From Cryptomeria japonica (lineage: Eukaryota > Streptophyta > Pinopsida > Cupressales > Cupressaceae): DNA of 64,000 nucleotides. The notes beneath the pieces were generated by a model, which was given only the letters and a program-made list of their open reading frames with translations, ran no database searches and was not told where the DNA came from. Both the position numbers and the translations under genes were made by a program. Numbering within the stretch: position 1 is the first letter of the stretch; every line of letters begins with the position of its first letter. This document shows, piece after piece, positions 1-10,800 of the stretch. The stretch spans positions 378,826,400 through 378,890,399 of the forward strand of contig NC_081407.1 in the NCBI RefSeq assembly GCF_030272615.1, given 5' to 3'.

Positions 1-309
1 AATTTAATTTTATTTGTACTCATATATATTGAAATGCTTGACTTTGATGTTATACAACAATTTCATGCACATACAATCAAAAACATTTGTTTTTTCACCA
101 TATATAATGAAATGTTAACAACAATTTCAAAATAGAGAAGATAAGAGTACCAGTTGGTGTCAACAATTATTTTTTTCTTCCGGTAAAGCTATATTTTATA
201 TTAATTCTGAAAACATTTACATTCTAAAAGATAAACCTCGACGGCTAGCCGACTAGACCATCAAAGTTGGTGGACGGTATACATAACAGTCCATACATAA
301 CACATTAAA
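1..309. other. AT-rich spacer
   Basis: Low-complexity AT-rich sequence. I see no coding frame, repeat boundary or regulatory motif that I can support. Confidence 0.4.
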
Positions 310-1078
310 AAACATTTAAAAAAAAAATAGTCCTTGCTTCAAAAAAGGTTGTATGTGCCATCTTGCTACTCCATGTGAACAGTGACTGTGCCCTCTTCCA
401 CATCCAGCACTTCCATGTTCCTAGCTTGGTTAATTTTTGTCTCCCTATTGGAGCCTTCACCGAACTGCAACACACGACCCTTCTTAGTTGTTCTTCCACA
501 AGGTCAACCCCGTCGTTTTGTGCATGCAAGAACCGTTCGTTGCACAAGTGCTCTATATTCTGACCAAGGTCCCCATTTTGCCATCTCCACACGCGCTTCC
601 CAGACATCAACTGTCTCAAGGTATTGCACAATACCATACATCCTAGCTTGTGCTACACTTCTTCTAGCCTCTTTATCGAATGTGGCACTCCAGAGCAAGA
701 ACGGTTGCAAGGGAGGAGTGAATTCACTCACATGAATCCATGCTCCGCCCACACTTTCAAAGTCGTCCATGTCTCATGTCAAACCTAATAAAGCTTCCAT
801 TCCGCCTAGCCATTCCTTCTTGACACACTTGTTCATGATTCTCTGACTTTCAGAATAGGTCGGAGCTCCAAACACCATGCCATAAACAGAGACACTATGT
901 CTGCATTCATTCTGTACTTCCATCCACCGTCTACGTACTCAGGCCCAAGGATCAACTTCACCGTAGATAGGAATGCGGTGTCTTCATAGATAAATATGTT
1001 CATCAACCTATCATCGCTTATTCGTCCCCAAAATGGGACCTGTGTTTTGCTTGTTTCTAAAGAAAAGTTGGCCTCCAT
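310..1078 (-). pseudogene. Unidentified coding-like remnant
   Basis: On the minus strand two open stretches follow one another. The first, about 1078-833, includes the residues QVPFWGRISDDRLMNIFIYE and GPEYVDGGWKYRMNAD. After a short broken stretch (CVKKEWLGGMEALLGLT) the second, about 770-504, includes GGAWIHVSEFTPPLQPFLLW and DVWEARVEMAKWGPWSEYRA. Composition is balanced, with many Trp and charged residues, unlike the Phe/Leu/Lys-rich chance frames of the AT-rich DNA around it, and the stretch is less AT-rich than most of the window. I do not recognise the family. It may be the decayed 3' end of a gene or of a gene carried by a transposon. Chance open frames remain possible. Confidence 0.3.
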
Positions 1079-1420
1079 ATTTCAAATCAAGATACCTGTG
1101 ATTCCAAAATGGACGTGCAAATCTATCAGACTAACATCGACGTCTATAAATTATTTCAATTTTTATCAACCTATGCCTTAATTTTTTAGTGCTTTCTAAT
1201 AACTAAGTTCATCTACCACGTGTTCCATGTTATTCTACAATCTAAGTTTATGCACAATAGTCTGTGGATGTTTTTGTACACTTACACATTTCCATATCAT
1301 GCTATCCTACAAAGACCTTGGATTCATATGATGCACAAAGCTAATCAAAAGTTTCTTCGATTAACAAGGCGCGTTGTGCGCTTTTGCCCATGACTGCTCC
1401 AAAACGATAGTATGCAATGA

Positions 1421-2848
1421 CTAACACGCCTGTTAGTCGCACGTTTTACACCATCGATTTTGCAATGAATGGGTAGCGATTGACTAACACAATTCTAACA
1501 TGTTGTACAATAGGTGCTCCCGCTCCAAAGCAGACCTTTTGTACAACGTGTTAGCGATAGGTTACTCAATCACAACCATTAATTGCAAAATCGACGATGT
1601 AAAACACTCTACTAACCCCCATGTTAGCAAATCTATACTTCATTTTTGAACCAAAATACATGCACACGCGACTAACACGCGTGCTAGTCAATCCGTATTG
1701 TCTTTTTCGAGCCAAGATGGACACGTTCCACCACAGCTCCAAAACAAACATTTTTTTTTGTTATTTTAGACTATTTATGTAATAAATAGTAAATCATATT
1801 AAAATAAGAAGACCAAAAAACTTGTGTAAAATTATCTACAAATTTATATGGGTATTTCTACATATTCATTTGAATCATTTGAAGATAATTTGAATATTAG
1901 TGTTAATCATCCAAAGACTAACACACGTGTTAATTGTAATCGTCCAAGGACTAACACGCATGTTAGTAAATCGCATGTAAGTCAATCCGGAGTCCACAAG
2001 GTTGATTAAATTAAGAAGGCAATGCTAGTTACATCGGAGAAGTGGAAAAAGCATAATATTGTCTTGCCAATAACCAATGAGGCTATCGGTAAGACTCATA
2101 CCGAAAAGCGCAACAGTGCAAATGTCGCCAAATGTGAAGGTTGTAGCAAAAAGAAAGTCCGAATAGCTTCGCCCAGAAATGACAGACCAAATAGACGCGG
2201 GCAACCTAACACCAATCACCCACCAAAACGACAGTACAACGAGACTAACACGCGTTTGTGTCGCGCGTTTTACCACGACTTTTTGGAGCCAGCAAACACG
2301 CGTCCAGGCCAATATCTAATAATTTCAAACTAGAGCAAAACAAGAATAACCAAAGCAAAACAAAACAATAAAATTTTCGCTCTAAGTATAAACAAAAACA
2401 TGCAAATTTTCCCACTATATACAACCAGGAAAAAAAAGGCTACTCCACATACCTAACAACCTTCAGAAATAAAACCTCCTTCAAGAATGCAGGTTGCCCT
2501 TGAATAGTAACTCCTTGCTACCTCCTTCTTAAAACCCTTCTTTCCCTTTGAAAACATCCTTAAAAAACAACATAAGACTTCAACAATGAGGGCTTTGGAC
2601 ACTTTCTTTAATCGCACATCAGTCCCTTTATTCTTCCTTTTTTCCACATGACGCAGAAAATCGTAGGAGGACGCGTCGTACAGTTCACCTAACACGCGTG
2701 TTAGTGGGGAGTGGCGCATCCGCATTCTACATCATCCATTTTTCAATGAACGACTTTGATTTTTTCCACATGAAGCCACAGAAAATGGCATCAATATTCT
2801 GCTGGAACGGTATAGGGCATACTACGGTTTTCCTAACACGCGTGTTAG
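1421..2848. repeat. Cluster of a 16-bp palindrome, CTAACACGCGTGTTAG
   Basis: Two perfect copies lie at 2689-2704 and 2833-2848. Near-copies lie at 1421-1436, 1612-1627, 1672-1687, 1918-1933, 1951-1966 and 2244-2259. Most differ by one to a few bases, and two have CG changed to CA, as expected from methyl-cytosine decay. The palindromes bound a longer repeat: after 1436, 2704 and 2848 comes a shared stretch of the form GCGCATTCTACAT..TC.ATTTTTCA.TGAA, and it recurs in inverted orientation, for example 1436-1480 against 1563-1608. The structure resembles a foldback-like or satellite-like repeat with palindromic joints. Short chance frames in the interval (such as 2022-2333) show no domain. Confidence 0.65.
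1436..1608. repeat. Inverted-repeat pair between palindromes
   Basis: The stretch at about 1436-1480 (core TTTTACACCATCGATTTTGC then AATGAATGGGTAGCGATTGA) reappears as its reverse complement at about 1563-1608 (core GCAAAATCGACGATGTAAAA). The two arms could fold into a hairpin with a loop of about 80 bases. This shows that the palindrome-bounded units occur in both orientations. Confidence 0.55.
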
Positions 2849-3646
2849 TGGCGCATTCTACATGGTCTATTTTTCACTGAACAACTGCGATTGACTAAGG
2901 AGTAAGGACACCACTTGTCAGTAACATGTACAAGAGGTTTTGGAGGGAGCCATCGTGATTTGGAAGCCCGCACCCTCTTTTTCCCTCCGTTTTGGCGTCC
3001 GAACGCAATCATCTACACTTGTCGTTGGTTGTTTGTTTTTCATGGCTTTTAATGTGTGTGTTAGGCACAACACACCGGTACGAGCCGCGGTCCAGGGTCT
3101 GCCGTCCTCCGGTATGTCCACGTAGTTTTGCATGGGCCCCGATGTTTGAAACAGCCGAGTCTAAGACAACTCCACGTCATTTTCCTTGGGTCCGACGGCT
3201 GCACCAAATTGGCATGGTATACTTGTCTTGAACATGTATGTCGATGCATGTCGTTGGTACGACAGGTCACTTTTGGAGCCAGGATAGATGCATCCTATAA
3301 ATATATCGGACATGTCACTATTCATTTCCGATATATTTTAAAGGGATTAAATAGTCAACTATAAATTAAGGTGACGTTGGAATTATATTAAAGGGCTGAA
3401 GGTGGTTTTTACGCGATGTAGGTAAAGGATTGCAACTTGACTTCCCACAAACATTAACATTGTCTGAAGTGGTTATTCTGATTATAAGTTGGTGATTAAT
3501 TACCGCCATTGAATTTTAAGCACAAGAAATTTCTATGAATCATGCATAGAATCTGATACAGCGATAAATTCAAAGTGACGTTCCTCTTTCAGCCTAGAAG
3601 TTCTCTCCGTCGCCAACAATTTAGCGATAGGAAACAGGGCAAAATT
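2849..3646. other. Spacer upstream of the first receptor-kinase pseudogene
   Basis: No supportable gene. The presumed promoter of the kinase pseudogene would lie here, but it shows no similarity that I can see to the DNA upstream of the second copy (33632 onward). Short open frames on both strands at 2918-3364 overlap one another and have no domain. Confidence 0.35.
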
Positions 3647-5908
3647 ATGCTTTACTCTTTTCTTGGCAGTTACAGTGTTTTGCAATTTGAAGAGTTATGG
3701 TGCTGCAGTCGAGGCTGGAGATACTCTATCGTTGGGTGCTTCGCTTGCTGGAAACCAGACAATAATTTCCAAGAATGGCACATTTGAGTTGGGATTCTTC
3801 AGCCCAAATGGAAGCAACTGGTATATTGGCATCTGGTATGCCAAAATACCAGAGAAGACGACTGTTTGGGTGGCAAACAGGGAGACTCCAGCCAGAAACA
3901 GGTCTGGTGTTTTGAAGCTGTCAAGAGAAGGTAATCTGGTACTGTTCGATGCAGAGGGCGCTTCTATTTGGTCTGTCAACATGTCGAAGAAGGCCTCCCG
4001 GGCTGTCATATTGGATTCTGGTAATTTTTTAATGCTGAGCGGTAATAATAAATCTGAAACTGTTTGGCAGAGTTTCGACAATCCTGTAAATGCAGTATTG
4101 CCAGGGATGAGGTTTGGTGGACAGCAAAAGCTAGTTTCTTGGAAAAACTCACTGGATCCCGCTCCTGGGCTTTTCTCCTTGCATGTGGATCCATCTGGGG
4201 CCAAACAATTCGTGCTGACATGGAACAATTCTGTACAGTATTGGGAGACTGGAACTTGGGACGGCAAAATTTTCAGTGGACTTCCAGGCCTGAACAAGAG
4301 CTTTCATATGATTGTTGAAAGTAGTAGCTCTGGTTTGTATTTCAGTTATACATTGAAGCCTGAATACACTGTGCTCTCACGTTACGTCCTAACAAAGTTC
4401 GGAGGAATGCAAGTCAATGCTTTTGTCGATGGCAGTAAATGGAACACGTACTGGTCTCAGCCCGGAGACGCATGTGCCGTATATGGTCTCTGTGGTGCTT
4501 ATGGAACCTGCAACTCCAACTCAGACAATGGCGCGTGGGATTCACAAGACTGGGGGTCCAGTGGCTGTGTTCGACAGAGCCCGTTATACTGCGATGCCCA
4601 AAATAGCAGCACTGACAGATTCGTCGACCTTAATGTGGCTTTACCTAATGATTACGCATCCTCGTGCACTGCGTTTTCTTTCAGTCAGCCGTCAGGGCCC
4701 TGCCAAAGCTGGTCCGGAGATTCGCTGAACATGCGCAACTCTCCTCCGTCGGAAAGCAGTTCAAATGTCTCCATCCGAGTAGGAGCCTCCGAACCTCCAA
4801 CGAAACGCAAAACCTCTAGTATTGTGGGCACAGTGCTTCGTATTGTTGGTGCTCTCACTGTTGCTTTGGGTATCTTTTGAGTTTTCATCTGGCGAAGGCA
4901 TCAGCTACGACCGAAGGACAGGTATGCAGATTCCTCGAACTCCTTTCTTAGAATATTTAGTTAGAAGGAATTGAAGATTGCAACTAGGAATTTCAAGTCT
5001 GAGTTGGGGAGACGAGGATTTGGCTCGGTGATCAAAGGATCTCTACCAGATGGTACAATGGTTGCTGTAAAGAAAATGAAGTGTTCACGACAAGATGAAA
5101 AGCAATTCCGAGCAGAAATCAGTTCTCTTGGCAACATACAACACGCCAATTTGGTCAGGCTACAAGGGTTTTGTGCAGAAGGATCAAGACGGTTACTGGT
5201 TTATGATTACATGCCCAAGGGTTCTCTGAATTCTATACTGTTCACCGGTAGTTCCAAAAGTAAACGGGAGGTAGTCGACTGGAAGACCCGATTTGAGATC
5301 GCACTAGGCACTGCAAGAGGGTTACTTTATCTCCATGAAGAATGCCGAGATCACATCATTCACTGCGATGTTAAGCCGGAAAACATTCTGCTGGATGGTG
5401 ATTTGTCACCTAAATTGGTCGATTTTGGGCTGGCAAAGCTTGTGGGTAGAGATTTTAGTCATGTGCCGACCACTACAAGGGGAACGAGAGGATACTTGGC
5501 TCCAGAGTGGATCTCCGGTCTTCCCATCACTCCCAAGGTTGACGTCTACAGTTTTGGTATGACACTCTTGGAAATCATTTCGGGGCGAAGAAATCTGGAC
5601 TTAAAAGTGCAAGATTCAAGTTTGTTTTACTTTCCCCCATGGCCTGCAACTCAAATTCAGCAGGGGAACACAATGAACATTGTGGAGGAGGGTGTTGCAG
5701 AGGAGGCAAACATGGAAGAGGTGAGAAGAGCATGTGATGTGTTGTAGCCTTGTTATGCATTCAAGAGGACGAGGAAGTGAGGCCTAGAATGATGCAAGTG
5801 GTGCAGATGCTGGAAGGGAAGGTGGAGCCTCAAACTCCGCAGGTTATGGACAGGCCAGTGGACCGAAGCGACACAAGCAGAATCAACTATAGCCATGTTA
5901 GCAGTTAG
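3647..5908 (+). pseudogene. G-type (S-locus) lectin receptor-like Ser/Thr kinase pseudogene, copy 1
   Basis: The intact family is a single-pass plasma-membrane receptor kinase, usually around 800 residues and often encoded by one exon. The order is recognisable: B-lectin domain (DTLSLGASLAGNQTIISKNG, FELGFFSPNGS, VWVANRETPARN), S-locus glycoprotein domain (TGTWDGKIFSG), EGF/PAN remnant, transmembrane stretch (IVGTVLRIVGALTVALGI), then kinase with VAVKKMK, HCDVKPENILL, DFGLAKL, GYLAPEW and DVYSFGMTLLEI. It is broken. The ATG at 3647 is out of frame with the lectin domain. About 16-18 residues are missing both from the EGF region and from the PAN region (lost cysteines). A TGA at 4878 lies in the membrane segment and a TAG at 4962 just before the kinase. 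A 5-bp insertion near 5735 shifts the last subdomain. None of these is shared with copy 2, so decay was independent. Confidence 0.92.
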
Positions 5909-7542
5909 AATATTGTAAGCGGTTGGTTAGTGCATTGTAAAATGTAGAGGCAGGTTATTTAAGCTCAAATGTTAGTTAAGATAGCTATACCTAGTGTACC
6001 TATTTCAATTAAAAAAAGCTAGTGAACATTAGGGCATATTAAGTGTGCGCTCAGCTCACTGTTTGGACCTTTGGGTTAAATTTGTATTTCATGTGGAAGA
6101 AGTGATCGTAACTTAGGGATAGATAACTAATTTTGTTCCTCTCATCCATGGATGTAGGTATTGCTCTTTTAAAAATGTTATTACTTTCAAGTTTTTTTAA
6201 ACTATAGTCCATTTTGTATGTATTAGATAAGGTTTATCATAAGCGAACTTAGCATCTATTTAGAGTTTTGTCTTCAACATTTTATCATTTAAGAAAGTCA
6301 AAATTAAATCGGATGAATATTATTTTTTATATAAATTAAATTTATAAAAAAATCATATTTTACTTTTATTAATAGATTTTCTTTATTTTAAGTGGATACG
6401 TGACTTACTTCCAAGATAGATGTGGAATGAATGAATTGTATGATCTATGCTCATTTTCTTCCATATTTCTATTAACATTTTCCACTTTCAATATTATTGC
6501 AATGTCCCTTGCTTTGATTGAAAGTTTCTATTGTTATTCAAAAAATGAATTACAAGAAATTTTTAAATCACGCATGCAAACATTTTTTTTCAATATGTGA
6601 AAACATGCATAAACAAGTCACGTTTAACATTCCACTCTTTTAATTTTGCCACAACTTTGACCATCACTAATAATATGGTTTCTATTACATACTCCCTTCT
6701 AGAAGACAGAGACTATTAATGATCATACACGTCATATTTTTGGCATTCGTAAATGTCTATATGAAACAATCTCCTTTCTTGAGATTCTTGTGAACAAGAT
6801 TATTGTTTAAGGGAACCTTTTCAACTTATGTCATTTTGTAGAAGGTTCTTTAACCTATGATATTTTTTGATTTAGCACATTCGTTGATGCTAGAATCCAT
6901 TTATCAGTCAACCATACTACTTTATCTTCACTCAAATTAATCTTAATTCTCAAATCAAGATTGCTTGGGTGGCCTGGACCTAGTTAAAGACTACTTATTC
7001 AAATATTTTTTGTTCACATCTTGCTCCATCGAAGTCACCTTCAGAGAGTCGCGTATAATAAGAATCGAGTCTGCTTCTAGACAAATTGCCTTGCTGAGAT
7101 GTACTAGCAAAGACAAAATAAGTGCAAATCGTAGGTTAAATCACTTGCATGGGATTTAGCAAATCGATGATATACGTCTCTTTATGCTCACAATCTTATG
7201 TATCACCCTCCACAATGAATGAAAATAACATGCAAAAGAAATTTTGTATCCTATATGAGGATTTTCCCCTGCAATAAAGAAGTCATTGCCTTTCACATTC
7301 TTCTGGATGAAGATGTTTGACCTCTACACAGTTGATTTGCCTTTTCAATGAATAAAAAACCTCACACATGTTTTTTGGTAGTCTTTTACACATCATAGTG
7401 CAAGAGGCATCCTCAATCTCAAAGATTTAGTTTCAACATATTTATTGGTGGAAGAACTCAAGCGAGTTGCAAATTTGACACAAGGACTTCGATTAAGAAA
7501 TATAACTCCCCCAACAAAATTTTGATTCCTCTTGGATGCCCC
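5909..7542. other. AT-rich intergenic stretch
   Basis: The 3' flank of the kinase pseudogene grades into AT-rich DNA. Small open frames (6400-6600, 6965-7159, 7393-7626) have biased composition and no domain. No repeat or RNA gene seen. Confidence 0.4.
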
Positions 7543-8161
7543 ATTAAAGAAATGATAGTAAGCATCATGGGACAATGGGGTTTGATTTGAAAATGACACC
7601 ATTCCTAGCATTCTCGACTCCCACAAAAAGATAAATGGAATTGCACAAATATATTATTAAATTTAAATATAATATTGCTAAAATTGTCCAAAAATCATTA
7701 AACAATAGAAATACAAATACATTAATGTCAAGTGCACAAATTTTCACACTAAACTTATTTTACTCATATCTCAAGTGCAAAACTTTGATGGATTCTTGTA
7801 AAGTGTTGGACCACATGAAATAACGGCAATGTCTCATGTAATATGACTATCATAGTGTTTAGAAGGTATGTGTTTTTCTCTCAAGGTAATCACACAAACA
7901 CATATAGAACAATGATAGATAAACACACTTTGTAGACATAGATGATTGAGATAAATTTAATTGTCTTGCATCATTAAAAATATCTATTAATTATAGATCA
8001 TAAATACCCTAGATATAATAAATAAATGGAAATCATCATATAACTTTATTTATTAACAAACATTCCTCACTAATAATACTAAGGAATAAAATTAATTACA
8101 TGATCGATCCATCTTGCCTATAAAATATCATGTTGAATTTGAGGTTGAGACATGATAATAT

Positions 8162-8804
8162 TGTTAGTGTAGGTTTTTTATTTTCCTTATGTTAGGGGAT
8201 ATTTATTTTTCCTACACATATATTATTTAAGCTTGCTTAGGTTAACAGGAGTGGTTTATATGAGGACACGTGGCGAAATACTTCAGCTACATGTGTAACT
8301 CTCCACCTCACATGGGTAGTTGAGTTACACACCCTCTTTTGGCTTGTTGTGCCACCTCTCATAACCACTATTTTGTCATTTACTAAGTGGGTTATGGGGT
8401 AGTTGGGTTTCGCACCCTGTTTTGGCCTTATGTGCCAACTTTCTCAACTCCTTTTTTGTCTTCATGTAAGGAGGCTATGCCACATGTTTTGGCATTTACA
8501 AAGAAGGTAAAACCTCCCACTTTTTATGGGGAATAGGTGTTAATGCACCCCTTGGATGTATATGCTTATATTTTTCTATATAATAAGCACTATACTCTCA
8601 CCTTCACTAGTCAAGTTATTGAAGTGATAGCTTGGTGAGAGTCTTCTCCAAATTCTCCTCTTTGTCTCCATTTCTCTCTCTCATATTGAAATTATCTCCA
8701 TTTAGCTATTTTGATCTTCGATCATCTGTTGTGTGAGGAGTTGCATGTGATTTACAACTGACATCAGATTTTGGCTCAATTCTTGCTTCTCGCAGAATCT
8801 CACA
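8162..8804 (+). repeat. Copia 5' LTR
   Basis: 643 bp, starting TGTTAGTGTAGG and ending GAATCTCACA. A TATA-like stretch (CTATATAATAAGC) about 230 bp before the LTR end is the likely start region for the element's transcript. The initiator tRNA-Met primer site TGGTATCAGAGC follows at once. Confidence 0.95.
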
Positions 8805-8816
8805 TGGTATCAGAGC
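8805..8816 (+). promoter_or_regulatory. Copia primer-binding site (initiator tRNA-Met)
   Basis: TGGTATCAGAGC directly abuts the 5' LTR. It is the standard complement of the plant initiator tRNA-Met 3' end and marks the start of minus-strand DNA synthesis. Confidence 0.93.
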
Positions 8817-9834
8817 TTATTGTCTGGTATAGCTCATTATTTTTTTTGATTTATTTGAGGGATTTGAGACTTTTATATAGATAATATTTTCCTTAAAAAC
8901 TAAGTATGCTCTTCTCCTGCATTCTCGTGTGATCTGGAGAATCGGAATAGTTTAAAGGAAAATAGCTTCTAGTTAAATCTGGTTTACATGTATGTGTTCT
9001 TGTAAGATCTGGGTGATTCCAGCTTTGTGGTAATATTGGAAGCTTAATAAGAATTTACAGAGTGTCCATAAGGCTTGACAAAGTCAAAAGTGACTTTTAC
9101 TTCACCAAAATCAGAGTTTGGAGGACACAGTAAAAAATTAAAGTGAATTTTTTTTTATTGGAGCTGTTTTCATTTTGGCTTTAGTACTCCAACTTCTGTT
9201 CACTTTCACAAAAAATGATTTCTAGGTTTTCTTCCCAGCATCGAAAAACTTCTGGGTTTCAGATGGTATTTCCAAAAAATTAATAAATTTTGTAGAAATA
9301 GAGCTTGAATAGGGCCTAAGTCATTTTTCTATCAGGGAAATTCATCAACATTTTTAAAAAGTTGCATAACTTTTGCCTTGGGTGTTAGATTTTTGCAAAC
9401 AAATACTTGAAGGAAAGCTGGAAACGAGCACTCTCCATTATTACAGGTCTAATTGAAAATTTTTGCCTTTTTCTATGAGATATTAAAGGTTGTATCTGCT
9501 GCTTCTTTTTCTCTTCAACTGGTCATATCTTTCTCCTCACAACTCTGTTTTTCAAAAACTAATAGTTGTTGGAAAGGTATTGAGATAAATTAAGTAGTTA
9601 TAAGGCTGATTTGTTTTAGATCTTGTCTCAAATTATTTGTATTTAAAATCTCTATTGGTTTCTTAAAAGAAGTGTAATCTAATAAAAAGCCTTGTAAATG
9701 CACAAATTATAAAGTGTCAAGCTTGTAATATTTGGGGGGGGGGTGATTTCTGAGACTAGTGAAAAGGGGGGGTGTCTCTTGTGCCTTCTTTCTTGCAATT
9801 TTCTTGATTCTTTGCAATCTTCTTTTCTACTATC
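8817..9834 (+). other. Copia leader region
   Basis: About 1 kb between primer site and gag, with no open frame of note. It contains two G tracts (10 G at 9734-9743 and 7 G at 9766-9772) resembling the purine tracts at the 3' end of the element. Confidence 0.7.
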
Positions 9835-10800
9835 ATGGATGCATCTATAGTTCCACTTTTAACACCATATAATTATTTTGAATGGAAATCTAAGATGATA
9901 ATATGTCTGAAAAGACATGGATATCATCATGTTACTATGGGACTTGAAATTGAACCTCAAGATGCTGAAGAAAAGATTAAATGGTTTAATAAATTTGATG
10001 AAGCTTTTGGTACTCTATGTATGTCAGTCTCTCCAGACCTTCTTTTTCACATTGAATCTGCCACTACACCAAATGCAGTGTGGACCACTTTGGAAAACCT
10101 TTTTGGTAAGCAGGATGAGCTAAGAGGTCATCAGTTAGAGAATGAACTCATAGGGTTGAATCCAACCAATTTTGATACTATACAAGACTTCTTCACTAAA
10201 CTTAAGTCTATAAGATTGCAGTTGGAATGGTGTGGAACTAAGAAAGATGATAAGCAACTGATCTTGAGTATTCTTTCTAAGCTTGGTCCTAACTATTTAG
10301 TGTTTGTTTCTACATTCTATGCTAGAAAATGTGCCCTAGGTACCACATTCAAAATGCCTTCTCTGGATGAATTTGCTACAGAACTCACTAGGGAGCAAGA
10401 CAAATTGGTTCAAATGGGTACAATAAAACCCTCTAAGTCACATGCCTTAGTTGTAAATCAAGGCACAAAAGAACAAAAAGGGTCTAGTAAGCAAGATAAC
10501 AAACAAAAGAACCAAGGAGAGAAGAAAAAAGATCAGAAATCTGCTACTTCAAAAGCAGATGATCAGACATCTTCATCAGGAGGTGAACAACCTAAGAAGG
10601 AGAAGGTCAAGTGTTCTTATTGTAAGAGGCCTGGTCATGATGAACATAAGTGTTTAAAAAAACAAATTGATCACCTTTCAAATCTTCTTGAAAAGAATAA
10701 TATCAAGGTTCCTGATTCAGTCAAACAGAGTTCATCAGAAGGATCTTCTAAGTATACAGACAAGAGTAAAGGGAAAGGAAAGGGTAAGGCCCTAGTTGTT
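9835..10800 (+). pseudogene. Copia gag region
   Basis: Begins with MDASIVPLLTPYNYFEWKSK, a typical copia gag start, followed by the UBN2-like capsid region (LCMSVSPDLLFHIESATTPN). A Lys/Gln/Ser-rich linker leads to one zinc knuckle, CSYCKRPGHDEHKC (CX2CX4HX4C), which binds RNA. This is the best preserved part of the element. Treated as a fossil: it belongs to the broken element. Confidence 0.9.

Noticed and set aside
2022-2333. Frame of 103 residues on the plus strand overlapping a frame on the minus strand
   Set aside because: It lies inside the palindrome-repeat cluster, with basic, low-complexity composition and no domain. Likely chance.
3695-4297. Minus-strand frame of 200 residues opposite kinase copy 1
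   Set aside because: Antisense shadow of the lectin-domain coding sequence. A similar shadow is seen opposite copy 2.
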